Below are positions 18,240-27,896 of a DNA stretch of 64,000 nt, piece by piece. Where the stretch lies: contig JAHOYZ010000001.1 of the NCBI GenBank assembly GCA_019038695.1, positions 33,500-97,499 of the forward strand. Direction: 5' to 3'. The stretch's first letter is position 1, and each line of letters begins with the position of its first letter. The notes below the pieces were generated by a model. It did not search any database and was not told the DNA's origin. It saw nothing but the letters and a program-made list of their open reading frames with translations. The translations under genes were made by a program, and so were the position numbers. The stretch comes from Candidatus Zixiibacteriota bacterium (lineage in GTDB: Bacteria; Zixibacteria; MSB-5A5; GN15; FEB-12).

Positions 18240-18336
18240 ATGGTCCTCCTGAATAAATCAGCCGTGAATATAATACATTCACTCGATTGCCAAAGCATTT
18301 TTTATCCTCGTGCATCGGACAAGAAACTTCTGGCGG

Positions 18337-20184
18337 TTAGGTCACAACCTGGGCTGAAACTCCTGAATTAGTATTGTCTTGGTCTGGTGTTGGAATCATG
18401 GGTAGAATGACAGAAAACACCGTCCGCTGATTCGCCTCCGATGTGACCGTTAGTCTTCCCCCGTGCAGATCGACAATCTTGCTAGCCAGCGACAGCCCCA
18501 GGCCTGTACCAGCCGCTCTTGATGAGAAAAAGGGAGTGAATATTTTGTCCAGGTTCTCAATCGGGATGCCACAGCCGTTGTCAGAAACCTCAATGATTAC
18601 ATTCCCATCCGCTTCGCTGACCTCAATAAGCACCTCTCCCCCATCAGGACCATACGCCAGCGCAGCGTTTTCAATCAGGTTCCCCAGTACTTGTTTGAAC
18701 AGAAGAGCATCAAGTATTACTGTCAACTGCATATCAGCTTCTATGCGGAACCGGATAGCCGTTAAATCCTGACGCACTTGAAACGAACTAACTACATCGA
18801 ATACGAGATCAGCCAACACCTCAGGGAAACCGTTTATTTGCAATGGACGGGCATATTGCAGGAAACACTCGAGCAGATCCTGTGCCTCAGCAGCTTCAGC
18901 AATGAGAGCCGCGACGCTGTCCTCAACGGTGTCTTTTTGGTCAAGTCGCTTTTTTAGAAGCGTCAGGTAGCCTGATATGGCTCCCATCGAATTCCGCAGT
19001 TGATGAGCCAGACCTCCAGCCAGCTCTCCCAACGCGGCCATTCGTTCTTTTACCTCAAGTTCAGTGCGCAACTGCGTAACCTCACTCAGGTTATTTAGCA
19101 ACAGTGACACTCCCAGCGGCTGGTCGTTTCCTCCACAGATAACCGATGTGGATACTCCAACTGTAAGATGACGTCCGTCCGGGCCGGTCATATCCGTTTC
19201 CTGGTAATCAGTCGCCGTCAGATCTTTCAGACTCATCGAAACCGCTGACGATATCACCGATCCGTCAGGGATTACCGTCCCATAGGCCTTTCCAATACAA
19301 CCTTCGATTGTCACCCCCAGCATACTCTCGGCCGCATCATTGACAGTTACAATGTTGCCTTCAAGATCAAACGTGACAATGCCGGAGCGTATCGATTGCA
19401 GCAGGTACTTGTTGAACTGCTCAAGTGAGTCTGCCTTCTGCCTGATGATCTCATTCAGACGCAGAAGTTGCTGTTCCTGTTTCCTGAGTTCATGAATAAC
19501 CCGGCGATATTCCTCGACAACTGCATCGGCGTCGTCCTCACCGGCATCAAGCGACCGACCCGCATGTTTCGCCTCAAGCTTTAGTTTGCGAAGTGGGGAG
19601 AATATGATTTTTGATAATAGCAGGTAAATTCCGATCAGGACAATTACTACTACTACTCCCATCGTAGCCACCAATCGCTGACTATCATCAAGATAGGCCA
19701 GTTCGACATCCTCCCGGGACAGGATCAATAAATTGTAGCGATTACCGGGAATAGGGCTGACAAGGAAATATTGGTCATTACTCCCTCGCGTCAAACTTTG
19801 ATATTCCGATGTGAAGAGCTTCTCAGCCAGGTCGTGCATATCTGCAACAGGCAACTTCTGAGCAACAACACGGAACCACTTGAGTCTTGCTTCTCTGGTC
19901 CCGTCAGCTGGTCTGGTAGGGAAGATACAAATCCTGCTGAGTTGAAAGGTCCGTTTGAGTTGCGCTTCCTGTTCAGCGTTCAGGTGTGGCTCTGCCATAC
20001 TGGGTAAGGCGCGTCCGATAACTACTGCGGCAGATTCCATGCTGGAGGTAAGCGATTCGCGTTTGGCTTCACGAGTTCGATAGATGACCAGGTTGGATAG
20101 GAAACTCAGGAACACCAGGGCGAGAATGATTGCCAGCAAGCCCAGGTGTACTTCCGATTCGTACCGTTTCATTGTGCCGCCCAT
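18337..20184 (-). CDS. Membrane sensor histidine kinase with PAS domain
   Basis: 615 residues. One membrane helix lies near 13-33, an extracytoplasmic region of about 130 residues follows, and a second helix sits near 170-190 (VVVVIVLIGIYLLLS). A HAMP-like linker, a PAS domain (about 245-370, IRSGIVTFDLEGNIVTVNDA), and the kinase core follow: His near 395 in GELAGGLAHQLRNSMGAISG, N box NLIENAALAYGPDGG, then DNGCGIP and GTGLGLSLASKIV. The layout is NtrB/AtoS-like, expected to partner an NtrC-type regulator, none of which is in the window. The start could be the ATG at 20184 or the one at 20172. Forty-one bases downstream of the prepilin peptidase gene. Confidence 0.88.
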   Translation of the reverse strand: MGGTMKRYESEVHLGLLAIILALVFLSFLSNLVIYRTREAKRESLTSSMESAAVVIGRALPSMAEPHLNAEQEAQLKRTFQLSRICIFPTRPADGTREARLKWFRVVAQKLPVADMHDLAEKLFTSEYQSLTRGSNDQYFLVSPIPGNRYNLLILSREDVELAYLDDSQRLVATMGVVVVIVLIGIYLLLSKIIFSPLRKLKLEAKHAGRSLDAGEDDADAVVEEYRRVIHELRKQEQQLLRLNEIIRQKADSLEQFNKYLLQSIRSGIVTFDLEGNIVTVNDAAESMLGVTIEGCIGKAYGTVIPDGSVISSAVSMSLKDLTATDYQETDMTGPDGRHLTVGVSTSVICGGNDQPLGVSLLLNNLSEVTQLRTELEVKERMAALGELAGGLAHQLRNSMGAISGYLTLLKKRLDQKDTVEDSVAALIAEAAEAQDLLECFLQYARPLQINGFPEVLADLVFDVVSSFQVRQDLTAIRFRIEADMQLTVILDALLFKQVLGNLIENAALAYGPDGGEVLIEVSEADGNVIIEVSDNGCGIPIENLDKIFTPFFSSRAAGTGLGLSLASKIVDLHGGRLTVTSEANQRTVFSVILPMIPTPDQDNTNSGVSAQVVT

Positions 20185-20225
20185 ATCAACCCCATCAAAT
20201 CGTTGCGGTTAATGTCGTCGCGACA

Positions 20226-21014
20226 TCACCACGGAGTAACACCAACGACCGTTACTAGATACCAATGGATGATACGATCGCCAAATATGATAGCCACCAC
20301 CGCCGCCGAAGCCAGAAACGGACCAAACGGAATCATTCGCGTTTCGCGCAGTCGAGATGAAAAACACATTACCGCCAACGATACCACCAGCCCGATCGCA
20401 GCGGATCCGAAAAACACAAAGATGACTTTCTGCCACCCAAGAAACGCTCCCAGCATACCGGCCATTTTGATGTCGCCCCCGCCCATCGACTCTTTCTTGA
20501 ACAACCAATCACCCAAAAGCGCCACCAGGTACAGCGACCCTCCTCCCGCCACCAACCCGATGATGGCGCTGAGAATCCCGATTCCGTCCGGCCGCATCGA
20601 CACAGCCAGCCCGACAATCATACCGGGAAGAGTTATGGAATCAGGAATGATCCGGTGATCCAGGTCAATGAAAAAAATGACGACCAACGCGGAGGCCAGG
20701 ACTGCCAATATCAGAAAATCTAACGACATCCCCTCTTGTCGGAAGAAATACAAATAGAGCGCTGCATTGAGCAACTCTACTATAGGATATCGCATTGAGA
20801 TTGATTCCTGACAGAACGCACATTTCCCTCGCAGGCAAAGATAGCTCAGAACGGGGATATTGTGGTACCACTTGAGTTGTTGACCACAGGCGGTGCAGGC
20901 CGAACGACCAGACACGAATTTCTTGCCGAGCGGAAGGCGATAGATCAGCACATTAAGAAACGATCCTATCACCAGCCCGAACAGGCCGATCCAAATCGGT
21001 AGTAGTAGTTCCAT
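20226..21014 (-). CDS. pilD: Prepilin leader peptidase / N-methyltransferase
   Basis: 262 residues, about eight membrane helices. It cleaves and methylates type IV prepilin-like leader peptides at the inner membrane. The methyltransferase zinc loop has CTACGQQLKWYHNIPVLSY followed by CAFC (two CxxC pairs). The aspartic protease sites are FFIDLDHRIIPDSITLPGM and GGGDIKMAGMLGAFLGW (the conserved second Asp in GGGD). It implies a type IV pilus or type II secretion system elsewhere in the genome. It lies between rsmE and the sensor kinase. Confidence 0.93.
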   Translation of the reverse strand: MELLLPIWIGLFGLVIGSFLNVLIYRLPLGKKFVSGRSACTACGQQLKWYHNIPVLSYLCLRGKCAFCQESISMRYPIVELLNAALYLYFFRQEGMSLDFLILAVLASALVVIFFIDLDHRIIPDSITLPGMIVGLAVSMRPDGIGILSAIIGLVAGGGSLYLVALLGDWLFKKESMGGGDIKMAGMLGAFLGWQKVIFVFFGSAAIGLVVSLAVMCFSSRLRETRMIPFGPFLASAAVVAIIFGDRIIHWYLVTVVGVTPW

Positions 21015-21041
21015 AGCTTTAAGTATCGGAAACAGGCGGGA

Positions 21042-21791
21042 TTATCTCAACTCACCCACAGCATTCATCACCAGGGCACAGACAGCTGGTCCGGCAGTCT
21101 CCGTGCGCAGGATACGCGTACCCAGTCTGGTGGGGGTGAATCCGGCACGTATCGCAAACTGGTATTCATCGTCTGAAAATCCGGACTCAGGACCAACGAG
21201 CAGGTACGCCCGCTGATAGTCAGAGTTTATACTCAAATTATCGAAAGATGACACGCTCGGGTCGGGATGAAAAATCAAGCTCAGGCTTCCCGGCTCGACC
21301 TGTGGGAGGAAATCCACCACCGATGTAGGCGTCGAGATATTGGGTAGATATGACCGGCGACATTGCTTTAGCGCCGCCAGGGCAACTTTCTCCCAACGCT
21401 TCAGGCGCGACGCAAGACGCTTGGGATCATCAAATCTCATCTTTGTCTTGTTGGTGACCAAAGGCACAAAGCGTCTGACTCCCAACTGTGTTCCCTTATC
21501 AATAATCTCGTCAAACTTACTCCCGACAGAAAGTCCAACCGCCAGAGTAAGATGGATCGACGGCTCCCCATAATGTCGCGTTTCAGAATGGATGCCAACC
21601 GTGACCTTTTTCGAACGTGGACCACCAGTTAGTTCACCTCGAAAAGCAGTACCAATTCCATCCACGACGATCACCGGTGTTCCCTTACTGAGGCGCAAAA
21701 CCGACTGGGCGTGCCTGCCTTCTGCGGCCGATAACTCAATGATGTCCCCGGTTCGATTCTGGGGCGGCGCATAGAAAAGCGGTGGCAACAA
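21042..21791 (-). CDS. rsmE: 16S rRNA m3U1498 methyltransferase RsmE
   Basis: 249 residues, normal length for the SPOUT-fold RsmE. N-terminal PUA-like domain with HAQSVLRLSKGTPVIVVDGI. The C-terminal knot has KFDEIIDKGTQLGVRRFVPL, LLVGPESGFSDDEYQFAIRA and LGTRILRTETAGPAVCALVM, the last two being the SAM-binding knot signatures. Modifies the 30S decoding region. It follows prmA with one base between; dnaJ-prmA-rsmE is a common gene order. Confidence 0.95.
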   Translation of the reverse strand: MLPPLFYAPPQNRTGDIIELSAAEGRHAQSVLRLSKGTPVIVVDGIGTAFRGELTGGPRSKKVTVGIHSETRHYGEPSIHLTLAVGLSVGSKFDEIIDKGTQLGVRRFVPLVTNKTKMRFDDPKRLASRLKRWEKVALAALKQCRRSYLPNISTPTSVVDFLPQVEPGSLSLIFHPDPSVSSFDNLSINSDYQRAYLLVGPESGFSDDEYQFAIRAGFTPTRLGTRILRTETAGPAVCALVMNAVGELR

Positions 21792-21792
21792 A

Positions 21793-22719
21793 TTAGCACT
21801 CCTTCTGTACGATAATGGTTCGCCACTCGTTGTCCGGATAGATATCGACTTCGGAAAAATCGTGTGCCTTCAGAGCAGAGGATACTTCATTGACATCCTG
21901 CTCCAACAGGCCTGACAAGACGAGCATTCCTGGTGAAGACGTCAGTGAGACCAGATCATCGAGCATTTCGAGAACAGTCACTTTGATGATGTTGGCACAG
22001 ACGAAATCATATGGCTCGTCGCCTCGACATTTTTCGATGGATCCAAACAGGATGTTATTGGGAGCAGTAATCCTGTTGGCGATAACATTCTCACGGCAAT
22101 TCTCTATCGCCACCACATCGTAATCAATCGCTTTAATATACGACGCCCCCATCTTGTCAGCCAGAATGGAGAGAATCCCGGAGCCACATCCCATATCGAG
22201 AAACCGTGCGTCCGGTTTGAAGTATTTCCGCAGAACGATCATACAGGATCGGGTCGTCTCATGCGTACCAGAACCAAAAGCCATCCTGGGTTCAATTATA
22301 ATCTGATAGCGCGTTTGGGGTACATCGGTAATCCAGGGCGGAACAATTGTGATGTCATCGGCAACGATCACCGGCAACACCGACTTTCGGTATTCTTCTT
22401 CCCACATCCGGTGGACAATCGTCCGGCTCGTGATCTCCGGGGCGATGGGCATATTATCCCCAACCAGACCATTAACATAGGATGCCAACTGTGCTCGTTG
22501 CTGGTCAGTCTCGTCGGGGTTAACATAGAATATCACCGTCGTGACATCGCAGTCTTCCTCGTCCTCAAGGACAAGCCCATTAGATATTTCTTCGGATATA
22601 ATAAAATCGCACACGGCATCTACATGGCATGGTGGCAATTCTACTCGTAGTTCGGTCAGCCTGCTCTCATCTTTGTCGTGGGGCTTAGGCAAAACCATAG
22701 TGGTCGGGGCTTGTCTCAA
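21793..22719 (-). CDS. prmA: Ribosomal protein L11 methyltransferase PrmA
   Basis: 308 residues. N-terminal substrate-recognition domain (about 15-110), then a class I methyltransferase domain with the SAM motif FLDMGCGSGILSILADKMGA near residue 178. PRMAFGSGTHETTRSCM is the family-specific segment before it, and VCANIIKVTVLEML the catalytic loop (in PrmA usually N-I-A/L-x2). Methylates ribosomal protein L11. Twenty-eight bases downstream of dnaJ. The 5' end is extended by about 15 residues compared with the conserved core, so the exact start is uncertain. Confidence 0.93.
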   Translation of the reverse strand: MRQAPTTMVLPKPHDKDESRLTELRVELPPCHVDAVCDFIISEEISNGLVLEDEEDCDVTTVIFYVNPDETDQQRAQLASYVNGLVGDNMPIAPEITSRTIVHRMWEEEYRKSVLPVIVADDITIVPPWITDVPQTRYQIIIEPRMAFGSGTHETTRSCMIVLRKYFKPDARFLDMGCGSGILSILADKMGASYIKAIDYDVVAIENCRENVIANRITAPNNILFGSIEKCRGDEPYDFVCANIIKVTVLEMLDDLVSLTSSPGMLVLSGLLEQDVNEVSSALKAHDFSEVDIYPDNEWRTIIVQKEC

Positions 22720-22747
22720 TCAATAGGCTGCTGCTGTAAGAACTGAT

Positions 22748-23914
22748 TCAAACTCCCAACGTCTCCCTCAATTTGGAAAAGAACGACTTACCGCCGGTTG
22801 GAGCCGTAAACGACTCCGAGGAGGACAGCTTCTCAAGCATGTTCTTGTCCTCTGTCCGCAACTTGGTCGGCACCCACACTGTGATCTGTACCAACTGATC
22901 ACCGCTGCCGTTACGATGCAGATGTGGGATACCCTTACCACGCATCTTGAGTACTTTGCCCGGTTGAGTACCGGCCGGTATCCGCAATTGCACATCACCC
23001 CACAAAGAGGGAACCGAAACGACTCCGCCCAGAGCGGCCGTGGTGAAAGAAATGGGTAACTCGCAAACGATGTTGCCACCGCGACGGGTAAAGAACTCAT
23101 GTTCACTTTCTTCGAACACGGCTATAACATCTCCCGGTTCACCGTTGCCGGGAGCAACGTTACCCATGCTGTCTACAGTCATGTAATTGCCGCTGGACAC
23201 ACCCGGCGGAATCTTGATCTTGATCATACTGGTACCGCGCACACGACCTTCGCCACCACAGGTGCGACAGGGGTCAGAGATTACCTCACCAACTCCGCGA
23301 CACATGTTGCAGGCTGTAACCTGTTGGACCGTTCCCAGGATCGTTCGGGAAAGTGTACGTACGCGACCAGCCCCTTTACACTGAGGGCAGGTCTTTTTGC
23401 TCGATCCGGTCGCCACTCCACTGCCACCACAGTCATCACACTTGACAAGACGTTTCACGCGCAGAGATTTCTCAATACCGGTTGCAATCTCCTCCAACGT
23501 CAACTCGATACGCACCCGAAGATCTTCACCACGGTTGCGTTGCCGTCGTCCACCGCCACCCATACCGAACAAATCGTCGAAGATTGATCCCCCGGCTCCA
23601 CCTCCGGCCCCACCGAAGTTGTTCATAAAAGCGCGCAGAGCGTCACCAATATCAAAGCCACCCTCGAATCCACCAAAACCTCCCCCCTGACCAAGGCCGG
23701 CATGACCAAACTGGTCATATTGCTGCCGCTTCTGGTCATCCTTGAGAACTTCGTAGGCCTCTGTAGCTTCTTTGAATCGCTCCTCAGCGGAAGCATCTCC
23801 CGGATTGCGGTCAGGATGATTCTTCATGGCCAGCTTACGATAAGCCGCCTTGATCTCATCCTCAGCTGCGCCTCGGTCAAGTCCGAGGACTTCATAGTAG
23901 TCGCGTTGTGTCAT
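22748..23914 (-). CDS. dnaJ: Chaperone protein DnaJ
   Basis: 388 residues, type A J-protein. J domain at 1-70 with the HPD motif in AMKNHPDRNPGDASAEERF. A Gly/Phe-rich region (about 75-130) follows, then the zinc domain with four CxxCxGxG repeats (CDDCGGSG, CPQCKGAG, CNMCRGVG, CRTCGGEG) at about 155-225, then the two substrate-binding beta domains. Stimulates DnaK ATPase and delivers substrates. Start ATG at 23914, seven bases after the dnaK stop. Confidence 0.98.
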   Translation of the reverse strand: MTQRDYYEVLGLDRGAAEDEIKAAYRKLAMKNHPDRNPGDASAEERFKEATEAYEVLKDDQKRQQYDQFGHAGLGQGGGFGGFEGGFDIGDALRAFMNNFGGAGGGAGGSIFDDLFGMGGGGRRQRNRGEDLRVRIELTLEEIATGIEKSLRVKRLVKCDDCGGSGVATGSSKKTCPQCKGAGRVRTLSRTILGTVQQVTACNMCRGVGEVISDPCRTCGGEGRVRGTSMIKIKIPPGVSSGNYMTVDSMGNVAPGNGEPGDVIAVFEESEHEFFTRRGGNIVCELPISFTTAALGGVVSVPSLWGDVQLRIPAGTQPGKVLKMRGKGIPHLHRNGSGDQLVQITVWVPTKLRTEDKNMLEKLSSSESFTAPTGGKSFFSKLRETLGV

Positions 23915-23921
23915 TGATCAG

Positions 23922-25865
23922 CTATTTCTTGTCGTCGTCGACAACCTCAAACTCAGCATCGACGGCACCTTCGGGTTTGGGTTCCTCGCCGGGAGTTTCT
24001 TCGCCTGATGGCTCAGGTTCGGCACCCGGTTGTTCGCCGGCAGCGGCCTGTTGCTCGGCCTGCGCCTGCTTGTACATCTCCTCGGCCAACTTGTGTGACG
24101 CAGTCGTGAGAGCTTCTTTGGCAGTGTTGATGACTTCAACTGATTCACTGGCAAGAGAGTCCTTCAACGCCTGGACAGCTTCTTCAATATTGGTCTTCTC
24201 TTCCTTGGATACCTTGTCACCATGCTCCTTGAGGGTTTTCTCAGTTTGATAGACGAGTTGGTCCGCCTCATTGCGAGCCTTAATCAAATCCGCCTTCTTG
24301 CTGTCCTCTTCCGCATTCTTCTCGGCATCCTGAACCATGCGTTCAATCTCCTGATCCGAGAGACTGGACGACACTTCAATCTTGATCGATTGCTCTGTAC
24401 CGGTCGCCTTGTCTTTGGCGCTGACATTGACAATACCGTTGGCGTCAATATCAAACGTTACTTCAATCTGAGGCATCCCCCGTGGCGCTGCCGGGATTCC
24501 AACCAGATCGAACCGACCAAGAGTGCGGTTGTCCACAGCCATCTGGCGTTCACCCTGAAGAACATGAATTGACACCGCCGGCTGGTTGTCAGCAGCAGTC
24601 GAGAATATCTGCGACTTGTGAGTCGGAATGGTGCTGTTGCGCTCGATGAGTCTCGTCAAAACACCGCCGAGAGTTTCGATCCCCAGAGACAAAGGTGTCA
24701 CGTCGAGAAGAACGATATCCTTGTCGTCCATCTCACCACCCATGATGCCGGCCTGAATTGCGGCCCCGGCAGCAACGACCTCATCCGGGTTAACCCCCTT
24801 GTGAGGCTCCTTGCCAAACACTTCCTTTACGACTTCAATTATTCGTGGCATTCTTGTCATGCCACCAACCAGAACCACTTCATCGATTTCGCCGGTCGTC
24901 ATTTTGGCATCCGCCAGAGCGGCCCGACATGGGTCCATAGTGCGCTGTACAAGCGCGTCGGTAAGTTGTTCGAACTTCGCTCGACTGAGCGTCAAGTCCA
25001 GATGCTTAGGACCAGATTGATCGGCGGTCACAAACGGCAGGTTGATATTGGTCTGCATTGTGGACGAAAGCTCCACCTTGGCCTTCTCAGCCGCTTCCTT
25101 GAGCCGCTGGAGAGCCATTCGGTCATTACGGAGGTCAATGCCCTGGGTCTTTTTGAACTCGTCAGCCATCCAGTCAATGATCGCCTGATCGAAGTCGTCA
25201 CCACCCAGATGCGTGTCGCCGTTGGTCGCCTCAACCTCGAACACGCCATCGGCGATACTCAGGATTGAAATATCAAAAGTGCCGCCGCCAAGATCGAAAA
25301 CGGCCACTTTCTGCTTAATTTCACGTTGTAAGCCATACGAAAGTGAGGCAGCCGTTGGCTCGTTGATAATCCTCAGAACTTCCAAACCGGCAATACGGCC
25401 GGCATCCTTGGTAGCCTGACGTTGAGCGTCATTGAAATAGGCAGGGACCGTTATAACAGCCTGTTTAACCTCGCCGCCAAGATAGTTCTCTGCCGCCTGT
25501 TTTAGATAACCCAGTATCATCGCCGAGATTTCAGGCGGGTTATGCGTCTTGCCCTGGCTCTCGACCTCGACCGCTCCCTTGTCGTTAGCGACAACCTTAT
25601 AAGGGACGATCTTCTCTTCAGACGAAACCTCAGAGAGCATACGACCCATAAAACGCTTGATTGAAAAAATCGTGTTCTCCGGGTTGGTCACTGCCTGACG
25701 TTTGGCTGCGGCACCTACCAGGCGCTCGCCATCTTTGGTGAAAGCAACTATCGAGGGCGTCGTACGTGCCCCTTCCTGATTGGGAATAATGATCGGTTCC
25801 TGACCCTCAAGAACCGCCACGCACGAATTCGTCGTGCCCAGATCAATGCCAATAATCTTGCCCAT
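23922..25865 (-). CDS. dnaK: Chaperone protein DnaK (Hsp70)
   Basis: 647 residues, standard length. The ATPase domain opens [17 protein letters not shown] and has [20 protein letters not shown] and [13 protein letters not shown]. The linker [19 protein letters not shown] leads into the substrate-binding domain. The C-terminal tail (about 595-647) is rich in Glu, Pro and Gly and ends FEVVDDDKK, close to the usual EVD-type tail. Works with DnaJ and GrpE encoded on either side. Seventy-seven bases separate it from grpE, and no CIRCE box is in that gap. Confidence 0.99.
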   Translation of the reverse strand: MGKIIGIDLGTTNSCVAVLEGQEPIIIPNQEGARTTPSIVAFTKDGERLVGAAAKRQAVTNPENTIFSIKRFMGRMLSEVSSEEKIVPYKVVANDKGAVEVESQGKTHNPPEISAMILGYLKQAAENYLGGEVKQAVITVPAYFNDAQRQATKDAGRIAGLEVLRIINEPTAASLSYGLQREIKQKVAVFDLGGGTFDISILSIADGVFEVEATNGDTHLGGDDFDQAIIDWMADEFKKTQGIDLRNDRMALQRLKEAAEKAKVELSSTMQTNINLPFVTADQSGPKHLDLTLSRAKFEQLTDALVQRTMDPCRAALADAKMTTGEIDEVVLVGGMTRMPRIIEVVKEVFGKEPHKGVNPDEVVAAGAAIQAGIMGGEMDDKDIVLLDVTPLSLGIETLGGVLTRLIERNSTIPTHKSQIFSTAADNQPAVSIHVLQGERQMAVDNRTLGRFDLVGIPAAPRGMPQIEVTFDIDANGIVNVSAKDKATGTEQSIKIEVSSSLSDQEIERMVQDAEKNAEEDSKKADLIKARNEADQLVYQTEKTLKEHGDKVSKEEKTNIEEAVQALKDSLASESVEVINTAKEALTTASHKLAEEMYKQAQAEQQAAAGEQPGAEPEPSGEETPGEEPKPEGAVDAEFEVVDDDKK

Positions 25866-25942
25866 CGTTTGGACTCTCCTGTATCAGTCTTAGCCTATTT
25901 GTTTTCAGACATCATCATCCGCCCAGCCGGTCGGAAGAACTA

Positions 25943-26551
25943 TCACTTTTCATCTTTCTTCTTTTCATCCACCACGCCCATACTCACACCTACCTTGGCA
26001 TGACGAAGAACATGCTGTCCAAGGCGGTATCCCTTACTCATCTCGATTGCCACCAACCCCTCCTCATAATCCTCAGAAGGAACCTGCATCATCGCTTCGT
26101 GCAGATTGGGATCGAACTTTTCTCCCAGAGCTACAATCGGAGTCACTTCATATTTGTCCAGCAAAGTGGTCATCTGACCAAATATGAGTTCGGTACCCTC
26201 GCGAAATGCCTTCAAGTCAGTTTTCTTGTCCATATGCTCAAGCGCTCGTTCAAAACTGTCAGCAACTTCCAGCAGATCCAACAAGATACGCTCGGAAGCC
26301 ATACGGGTCATATTCTCATAGTTGCGAGCCATGCGCTTCTTGAAATTCTCAAACTCTGCAGCCGCCCGCAATAGCTTGTCTTCAAGTTCAGCCACCCGCC
26401 GAGAGAGCTTTTCTTCCTCGGTCAGTTCTTCTTCGGGTTCCTGTTCGGGAGAAGACTCCGCGTTCTCGCTCTCTTCTTCCACTACCTGATCATTATTCTC
26501 GTCGTTTGACACAGCTTCTTCGTTCGTAACCGCGTCTTTCTTATCCGCCAT
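25943..26551 (-). CDS. grpE: Nucleotide exchange factor GrpE
   Basis: 202 residues. The first 60 are acidic and probably disordered (long Glu/Asn runs). The long helix and four-helix region begin near 50, with LRAAAEFENFKKRMARNYEN matching the conserved R-A-E-x-N-x-x-K-R pattern. The C-terminal beta domain has EKFDPNLHEAMMQVPSEDYE and VLRHAKVGVSMG. Releases ADP from DnaK. Located three bases after the hrcA stop, so hrcA-grpE are coupled. Confidence 0.97.
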   Translation of the reverse strand: MADKKDAVTNEEAVSNDENNDQVVEEESENAESSPEQEPEEELTEEEKLSRRVAELEDKLLRAAAEFENFKKRMARNYENMTRMASERILLDLLEVADSFERALEHMDKKTDLKAFREGTELIFGQMTTLLDKYEVTPIVALGEKFDPNLHEAMMQVPSEDYEEGLVAIEMSKGYRLGQHVLRHAKVGVSMGVVDEKKKDEK

Positions 26552-26554
26552 GAC

Positions 26555-27601
26555 TCAGTCTTCCTCTCTCGAATCCATTCCGGCCAGAACTTCTGTAATC
26601 GTCCTGGCGGTATAGTCAACCACCGACGCCAGTTTATTGTACGGCATCCGGGTCGGACCTACAATGCCGATCGTTCCGGCGATCTTGCCTACCCGATACG
26701 ATGATGTTACCAACGAGCAGCCCAGTATCTCCGAGAACTGATTTTCCTGCCCGATCGTTATTATCAGCCCCTCTTCACCTGCCTTTAGCAGGAACTCGCG
26801 AAGAACACTGCCATCTTCGACTAACTTGATAAGTTGCGATATCCGGTCAATATCCGCAAACTCCGGCTGGAGGAGCAAATTGTCAGCACCTGATACACGA
26901 ACATCACCCGGTCGATCCTCGGTCCAGATATGATCTTTGGAATCTACGATCAATTTAATAAGCCTTCCCCCTGCCGCAGCATCCACTAGCCGCTGGGAAA
27001 TCGTATCGCGAATAACACCCAGCGTAAGGCCAGCCAGTCGTTCATTGAGAACTGCCTCCACCTCGCGCAACGTCGATTCGGGGATTGACGTCTCTACTTC
27101 AATAATGACACTCCGCGCCAGACCCGACCGGACCACAATCACCGCCATGATCCGCTCGTCGGAAATAGGAATCAACTCGACTCGTTTGAGAACACCCTCA
27201 TCGAAACGGGGCGCGATTGATACTCCGAGCTGATTTGTAATTTCACTGAGAATCCGCGATGTCTGACCCAGGATCGCATTGATGCCACGACCCTTAAGAA
27301 GAATCGTCTGCTTGATATGTTCCTTCTCGGCCTCAGTCAACTGCTCCGGCTGGACAAGATAATCAACATAAAAGCGGTACCCAAGATCGGTGGGAACCCT
27401 TCCCGCAGACGTATGAGGCTGCGAAATCAAACCCAGTTCCTCAAGGTCCTGAAGCGTATTTCGGATCGTTGCCGAGGATACACCCATCTCGAATTTGTTG
27501 GCAATAATCCGCGAACCAACCGGATCAGCCGAACTGATATAATAGTTAATCAGATTGGCAAGGACTCGTTTTTCTCGTTCGCTCAGATTCTCAAACGCCA
27601 T
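26555..27601 (-). CDS. hrcA: Heat-inducible transcription repressor HrcA
   Basis: 348 residues. N-terminal winged helix (EREKRVLANLINYYISSADP, SRIIANKFEMGVSSATIRNT, LGLISQPHTSAGRVPTDLGY) and C-terminal GAF-like effector domain ending in GPTRMPYNKLASVVDYTA. HrcA normally represses its own operon and groESL by binding CIRCE; the canonical CIRCE (TTAGCACTC-N9-GAGTGCTAA) is not present upstream. A 17-base palindrome at 27628-27644 is the best candidate operator. First gene of the hrcA-grpE-dnaK-dnaJ-prmA-rsmE run. Confidence 0.96.
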   Translation of the reverse strand: MAFENLSEREKRVLANLINYYISSADPVGSRIIANKFEMGVSSATIRNTLQDLEELGLISQPHTSAGRVPTDLGYRFYVDYLVQPEQLTEAEKEHIKQTILLKGRGINAILGQTSRILSEITNQLGVSIAPRFDEGVLKRVELIPISDERIMAVIVVRSGLARSVIIEVETSIPESTLREVEAVLNERLAGLTLGVIRDTISQRLVDAAAGGRLIKLIVDSKDHIWTEDRPGDVRVSGADNLLLQPEFADIDRISQLIKLVEDGSVLREFLLKAGEEGLIITIGQENQFSEILGCSLVTSSYRVGKIAGTIGIVGPTRMPYNKLASVVDYTARTITEVLAGMDSREED

Positions 27602-27627
27602 AACAACTTACGTCCGCAATTGACACT

Positions 27628-27644
27628 ACTGCCATTATGGCAGT
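27628..27644. promoter_or_regulatory. Palindromic candidate operator upstream of hrcA
   Basis: ACTGCCATTATGGCAGT is a near-perfect palindrome (8-base arms around a single central base), 27 bases upstream of the hrcA start. It lies where a repressor of the heat-shock operon would act, and replaces the expected CIRCE. Confidence 0.5.
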
Positions 27645-27665
27645 TATCTTGTCAGGTTGATAATT

Positions 27666-27693
27666 AATGTAAGGGTTTAAGTCTCTGAGTCAA
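27666..27693 (-). promoter_or_regulatory. Putative promoter of the hrcA operon
   Basis: Minus strand: TTGACT (27693-27688), a 16-base spacer, TACATT (27671-27666). Transcription would start near 27659, so the palindrome at 27628-27644 falls about 15-30 bases inside the transcript. Confidence 0.4.
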
Positions 27694-27725
27694 GGAAAAA
27701 GGCAGGCATCCCTGTTTTCCAAAAG

Positions 27726-27778
27726 TGATTCTTCTTGTAGTGATTCTTCTTGTAGGGCAGGAGCCCTGTGCTCCTGCC
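27726..27778. repeat. Tandem 15-mer followed by a hairpin
   Basis: TGATTCTTCTTGTAG occurs twice in direct tandem (27726-27740 and 27741-27755). It is followed by an 8-pair hairpin, GGCAGGAG (27756-27763) and CTCCTGCC (27771-27778). The word GGCAGGAGC also occurs in the intergenic repeats at 4479 and 45108. The gap 27602-27896 otherwise holds only the hrcA promoter region. Confidence 0.65.
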
Positions 27779-27896
27779 AACAAACATGAGTCACCCTGAG
27801 TGGACACAGAATGGTCATATAAGACAACTGCCACCCTTCAGGCGAGGGATGACAACTCTATATCTATTTGGTCAGCGCGCTACCCTTACGGGCACA

